Shown here in pieces: positions 29,032 to 32,956 of a stretch of DNA of 32,956 nucleotides; position 1 is the first letter of the stretch; each line of letters begins with the position of its first letter. A model generated the notes under the pieces. It saw only the letters and a list, made by a program, of their open reading frames with translations. It made no database searches and had not been told where the DNA came from. Position numbers and translations under genes: made by a program. Source of the stretch: Candidatus Komeilibacteria bacterium (GTDB taxonomy: Bacteria > Patescibacteriota > Patescibacteriia > UBA1558 > GWA2-36-10); NCBI GenBank assembly GCA_018656065.1, contig JABHZY010000017.1, positions 84,873 through 117,828 of the forward strand, written 5' to 3'.

Positions 29032-31214
29032 TAAAATTAAAAGATTATCAAAAAAATGCAGTAGAAAATCTGCATAGAAAAATTGAGAGTTCACTTAGGG
29101 CATCAGAAAACGAGGTGGTTATTTTTCAAGCCCCTACTGGCTCTGGTAAAACAGTGGTTGTTTCAGAATTGTTGAAAGAACTTGTAAAAAATAAGTCTGG
29201 CCACAAAGAGCTCTCTTTCGTTTGGCTTTCGGTTAGAATGTTGCACGAACAAAGTAAGGAGAAACTAGAAAATTACTATGAAGACGATAGGCTTATAAAA
29301 TGTTCATATTTTGAGGATTTAGAAGACCGTAAAATAGCCGAAAATGAAATACTATTTATAAATTGGCATAGCATCAATAAAAAGGACATTAACATTTTTG
29401 TTCGTGAGAATGAACAGGATAATAATTTAAGTAGTATCATAAAAAATACAAAAGCTGATGGGCGTGAAATGGTTTTAGTTATTGACGAAAGTCATCATAC
29501 TGCTAGTTCTGACAAATCAAAAGAGCTCATTGAGGTCATAAGCCCTAAATTGGTATTAGAGGTTTCTGCTACACCACACTTAACAGAAAATGTCGCAGAG
29601 ATTGAGAAAGTACGCTTAACAGATGTTAAAGCAGAAGAAATGATAAAGTCGGAGATTACAGTTAATCCAGAATTTTTAAATATCAAGGTAGGCACTAAAA
29701 GCTCAGATGAAATAGTGATAGAGCAGGCTTTAAACAAAAGAACAGAGTTGGCCAAAATGTATAAAAAAGAAAAAGACAATGTTAATCCTTTGTTACTAAT
29801 CCAGTTACCAGATAAAAAGAGTAATCTTATTAGCAAAAAAGAAGATGTAATAAAGATATTAGATAAAAACGGCATAACTGAAAAGAATGGTAAACTCGCT
29901 ATTTGGTTGTCAGAGGATAAATCAGACACGCTACAAGGGATTGAACAAAACGATAATCAGGCAGAGGTTTTGATTTTTAAACAAGCTATTGCATTGGGCT
30001 GGGATTGTCCAAGAGCTTCAATTTTGGCAATTTTTAGAGAGTCAAAGAGTTTTACCTTTACTATACAGACTATCGGTAGGATTATGAGAATGCCAGAGCT
30101 TAAGTATTATACAAAAACTCCAGAGCTTAATCAGGGTTATGTTTTTACAAACTTATCTGACATAGAAATTACTGAGGATTATGCCAAAGATTACCTCACT
30201 GTTTATGAGTCAAAAAGAGATAATAAAATATATAAAAACATTTCTATTCCCTCTGTGTATTTAAAAAGACAGAGAGAAAGAACTCGTTTATCAGGAGAAT
30301 TTACTAAATTGTTTGCACAAATAGCACAGACAAAGAAACTAAAGTCTAAGGTCACCCTAAAGCCATCAAAGCTAATTAGTCCCATAATATCAGATGGCAA
30401 GATTGTAGACATTGATAAATCTGGCGAAATAGAACATAAGGGTAAAATTAAAGTAGCCCTTAACGAGAAAGAGCTACAAGAAATGTTTGATAAGTTTATA
30501 ATACGAAACTGTACTCCTTATGCCCCCGCTGACTCAAGCGATAGAATGAAGACAGCTCTTTATCAATTTTTTAATAAAGATTTTAAATTGGCAAAGTATG
30601 ACCCTAAAGTTCAAAGATTGGTGTTAGGTCAAGAAAATGCACAGATTTTTGTAGACACAATCAATTTGGCCAAAGAGAAATATAAGAAGGAAATAGTCAA
30701 AAAAGTTAATGAAAAAAGAGAGGTTATAGAAACGCTAAAATGGGAAGTACCAGTAGTAATTAGTTATAACAGCAGATACCAGAAAGAAGAGCGTAAATTG
30801 TCAGCAATGAAACCATTTTACACTGCTAAGCCTAGTGAACCAGAGAAGATGTTTGTAGAGCTTTTAGAAGGCTCAAAAAAGGTAAAATGGTGGTATAAAA
30901 ATGGTGAAACGGAGGTTAAATACTTTGCTGTTTTAAGAGAAGATAATTTAGCATTTTATCCAGACTTCATTTTTCAATTGAAGGATGGAAGTATAGGTAT
31001 ATTTGATACTAAATCAGGCAGAACTGCTGAAACCGATGAGGCTGCACCCAGAGCCGAACCATTACAGAAATATATAAAAAAGCAAAACAAGAAAGGTAAA
31101 AAGTTATTTGGAGGAATTGCCATCTATGTTAATGGTACTTGGAGATATAATGATAATTCTAAATACGAATATAATCCTAACGATTTATCAAGCTGGAAGA
31201 TATTAACTTTATAA
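29028..31214 (+). CDS. Type III restriction enzyme Res subunit
   Basis: FQAPTGSGKTVVVSELL, VIDESHH, EVSATPH, IQTIGRIMRMPE; C-terminal PD-(D/E)xK-like FYPDFIFQLKDGSIGIFDTKSG; ATGA overlap with mod. Confidence 0.93.
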   Translation: MIKLKDYQKNAVENLHRKIESSLRASENEVVIFQAPTGSGKTVVVSELLKELVKNKSGHKELSFVWLSVRMLHEQSKEKLENYYEDDRLIKCSYFEDLEDRKIAENEILFINWHSINKKDINIFVRENEQDNNLSSIIKNTKADGREMVLVIDESHHTASSDKSKELIEVISPKLVLEVSATPHLTENVAEIEKVRLTDVKAEEMIKSEITVNPEFLNIKVGTKSSDEIVIEQALNKRTELAKMYKKEKDNVNPLLLIQLPDKKSNLISKKEDVIKILDKNGITEKNGKLAIWLSEDKSDTLQGIEQNDNQAEVLIFKQAIALGWDCPRASILAIFRESKSFTFTIQTIGRIMRMPELKYYTKTPELNQGYVFTNLSDIEITEDYAKDYLTVYESKRDNKIYKNISIPSVYLKRQRERTRLSGEFTKLFAQIAQTKKLKSKVTLKPSKLISPIISDGKIVDIDKSGEIEHKGKIKVALNEKELQEMFDKFIIRNCTPYAPADSSDRMKTALYQFFNKDFKLAKYDPKVQRLVLGQENAQIFVDTINLAKEKYKKEIVKKVNEKREVIETLKWEVPVVISYNSRYQKEERKLSAMKPFYTAKPSEPEKMFVELLEGSKKVKWWYKNGETEVKYFAVLREDNLAFYPDFIFQLKDGSIGIFDTKSGRTAETDEAAPRAEPLQKYIKKQNKKGKKLFGGIAIYVNGTWRYNDNSKYEYNPNDLSSWKILTL

Positions 31215-31239
31215 GGTTAATATAACTATCAATAAATGT

Positions 31240-31971
31240 ATGTCAAAAATAAAGAAAAAAAAGACATTAACAGTTCCTATAAAAGATATTAAGATTGATA
31301 AAGTAAGATATAAAAAGGCCAAAAAAAGTTTTGATGATTTTTTGAGCTCCACTGCCCATTTACATTTTTTCAAATGTCAGGATGAAGAGTGCCTTTTAGA
31401 GTTTATGGTATTGTCTTGGAAAAAAGATTGGCCATTGAAATATAAACCCTATTGTCCAGAATGTGGTCAGCAAAAAGCTAGTAATCTTCGTAGTGTTTCT
31501 ACTGATAAAAAAATATACGAAGTTGTATATAGTGATAAATGGGAGGATATTGGAAAATATATGAAAAGAAAAATTTTACATTTTGAAGATGAAGAAATGT
31601 TGGCCAATATATATTCCACCAAACTTAAACAACTAGGGTTTGATTATAAGTTTTATTTACATCCGCCAAAGACAGAACAAGAGTTGATAAGTTTAGTGTT
31701 GACCGAGAAACCTGATTTGATAATTATGGATATAATAATGCCCGTGATGGACGGATTTAAGGCTACTGAAATTCTGAAAAATCACCCAGAGACAAAAGAC
31801 ACACCGATTATAGGTTTGTGCAATATGGGTCAGAAAGAGGATATTGATAAGGCCAGAGAATTGGGTATGTCCGATTACTTTGTAAACTCGCAAATTACTC
31901 CCACTAAATTTGTAGCTAGGGTAGGGGGGTTTTTAGATAGTCCTCAAGACTATACTCCCAAATTTGGCTAA
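31240..31971 (+). CDS. Zinc-ribbon/response-regulator receiver fusion protein
   Basis: CX4C (KCQDEEC)...CX2C (YCPECG) followed by receiver domain KILHFEDEEMLANIYSTKL...PDLIIMDIIMPVMDGF. Confidence 0.8.
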   Translation: MSKIKKKKTLTVPIKDIKIDKVRYKKAKKSFDDFLSSTAHLHFFKCQDEECLLEFMVLSWKKDWPLKYKPYCPECGQQKASNLRSVSTDKKIYEVVYSDKWEDIGKYMKRKILHFEDEEMLANIYSTKLKQLGFDYKFYLHPPKTEQELISLVLTEKPDLIIMDIIMPVMDGFKATEILKNHPETKDTPIIGLCNMGQKEDIDKARELGMSDYFVNSQITPTKFVARVGGFLDSPQDYTPKFG

Positions 31972-32053
31972 ATTAGAGCACATACTACTGGGGATATTTA
32001 TTAAAAATTTAGCTAATTATAGCTATTTTTTTATAATTTTAAGATAAAAACTA

Positions 32054-32082
32054 TTGACATTTTTGCTAAAATATGCTATCAT
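32054..32082 (+). promoter_or_regulatory. Consensus-like sigma70 promoter of the GC-rich gene
   Basis: TTGACA - 17 nt - TATCAT. Confidence 0.85.
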
Positions 32083-32124
32083 TATATATTATTTAATGCT
32101 CCTTATACAATCTACTTGCAAACA

Positions 32125-32176
32125 GTAGCTATAGCCACAAGCCCTTAATATATTGAGGTTTTCTGGCTATGGCTAC
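32125..32176 (+). promoter_or_regulatory. Structured leader hairpin of the GC-rich gene
   Basis: GTAGCTATAGCCA/TGGCTATGGCTAC 13-bp stem (one G.U) with inner CCTTAA-TATA-TTGAGG. Confidence 0.65.
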
Positions 32177-32205
32177 CAAGGTGGTCGCCCTCTAGCTCTA
32201 ACCTA

Positions 32206-32245
32206 GGACGAGTTCTTCAAAAAGAACGTGTCCAAAGCAAAGGAG
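32206..32245 (+). promoter_or_regulatory. Second leader hairpin and Shine-Dalgarno of the GC-rich gene
   Basis: GGAC-GA-GTTCTT-CAAA-AAGAAC-GT-GTCC hairpin (32206-32233), then AAAGGAG (32239-32245) 6 nt before ATG at 32252. Confidence 0.7.
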
Positions 32246-32251
32246 TTGACG

Positions 32252-32815
32252 ATGTCAACAATTTATTCCATCGGCCAGATGAACCAGCTCGCAGATGCTC
32301 TCGAGGCAGCGGGATACACTCCCGATGACGTGACTAAGCTCCGTTCCAAGCCCGAGACTCTCAAGCAGTTCAAGCCCGTCCTGATGGGAATGGCCGAAGT
32401 CACCATCAAGACTCACGTCATCGACTGCGATGCCGACCCTTACGTGCCCGACAACTGGAATGTTGAGGAGCACATCAAGGGTGGCGAGCTTCGCTGGAAC
32501 CCCGACGAGGTCGAACTCTGGCTCTGCGACGAGCAGAAGAAGGATTCTATCGAGGGCAACAAGCTTCGTAAGAAGCTGAAAGGTCAGCTTGTCCTCAACG
32601 CCAACGTTCTGGATTATCTGCTGGCTAACCCCAAGCTCATCCCCGAGGAGTGGAAGAATAAGGCGGTGTTCTTCTGGGGCACCATCTACCGCTACTCGAG
32701 CGGCGACCTGTCTGTCCGCTACCTCTATTGGGACGACGACGGGTGGGACTGGAGCAGCGGCTGGCTCGGCCGTGGCTTCGGCGACGGCGACCCTGCGGCG
32801 GTTGCCTGCAAGTAG
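32252..32815 (+). CDS. GC-rich 187-aa protein with putative hypervariable C-terminus (candidate DGR target-like)
   Basis: ATG with ideal SD. VLDYLLANPKLIPEEWKNKAVFFWGTIYRYSSGDLSVRYLYWDDDGWDWSSGWLGRGFGDGDPAAVACK resembles a family remembered from CPR genomes; composition is sharply GC-richer than flanks. Confidence 0.8.
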   Translation: MSTIYSIGQMNQLADALEAAGYTPDDVTKLRSKPETLKQFKPVLMGMAEVTIKTHVIDCDADPYVPDNWNVEEHIKGGELRWNPDEVELWLCDEQKKDSIEGNKLRKKLKGQLVLNANVLDYLLANPKLIPEEWKNKAVFFWGTIYRYSSGDLSVRYLYWDDDGWDWSSGWLGRGFGDGDPAAVACK

Positions 32816-32885
32816 TTAGTCCTTGAGACTTAAGCACTTTGGCCTCCTTAGGCCTTTGTCCTTAGTCCTTTGGACTTGAAAACAG

Positions 32886-32930
32886 CGACCTACATCGGTT
32901 ACTCACACTGGTGTAGGTCGTTTACTTTTG
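32886..32930 (+). other. Strong 3' hairpin downstream of the GC-rich gene (terminator or functional RNA hairpin)
   Basis: CGACCTACATCGGT-TACTCAC-ACTGGTGTAGGTCG: 14-bp stem with two G.U pairs, followed by a broken T-tract TTTACTTTT. Confidence 0.65.
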
Positions 32931-32956
32931 CCAATTTTGTCTGCGAATGAAGAGAG

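Noticed and set aside
31972-32250. Right attachment site of the element
   Set aside because: Looked for a repeat of the ychF 5' sequence by eye and found none; the boundary stays undetermined.
32228-32251. GTG start giving MSKAKELT for the GC-rich protein
   Set aside because: GTG lies in a hairpin, and AAAGGAG is perfectly spaced for ATG at 32252.
32589-32837. Overlapping ORFs of 76 aa (+) and 66 aa (-) in the GC-rich gene
   Set aside because: GC-rich sequence has few stop codons; low-complexity alternate frames with no independent signals.
21014-32956. CRISPR array or Cas genes
   Set aside because: No regularly spaced direct repeats and no Cas motifs seen.

Overview
AT-rich bacterial window; gene content suggests Patescibacteria/CPR (inference, not tested). 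The left two thirds is ordinary chromosome: truncated valS, GspE/PilB-type ATPase, membrane protein, SAM methyltransferase, ftsH, S1-domain protein, degenerate MBL protein, gyrA, MazG-like, ruvB, a polytopic membrane protein, queH, queA, an LtaS-like sulfatase, and ychF. From ~21.0 kb the sequence becomes a mobile accessory region. A large serine recombinase runs 53 nt into the 5' end of ychF, followed by an excisionase-like HTH, a 52-aa ORF missing from the ORF track, a G2P/HUH-like replication protein, a DUF5659-like protein and a 695-aa uncharacterised protein. Divergently there is a MerR-like HTH, a ~157-nt structured RNA candidate, Type III mod/res, and a Zn-ribbon/receiver fusion. At the right edge is a GC-rich cassette (strong promoter, structured leader, ideal SD, 187-aa protein, hairpin-rich 3' region). 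The protein's C-terminus looks like the hypervariable region of a diversity-generating-retroelement (DGR) target; any RT or template repeat would lie outside the window. Best candidates for something new: the RNA upstream of mod, the GC-rich putative hypervariable-protein cassette, and the ychF-targeting element with its defence-like cargo. No tRNA, rRNA or CRISPR array was recognised. All family calls are from reading motifs; no database search was run.
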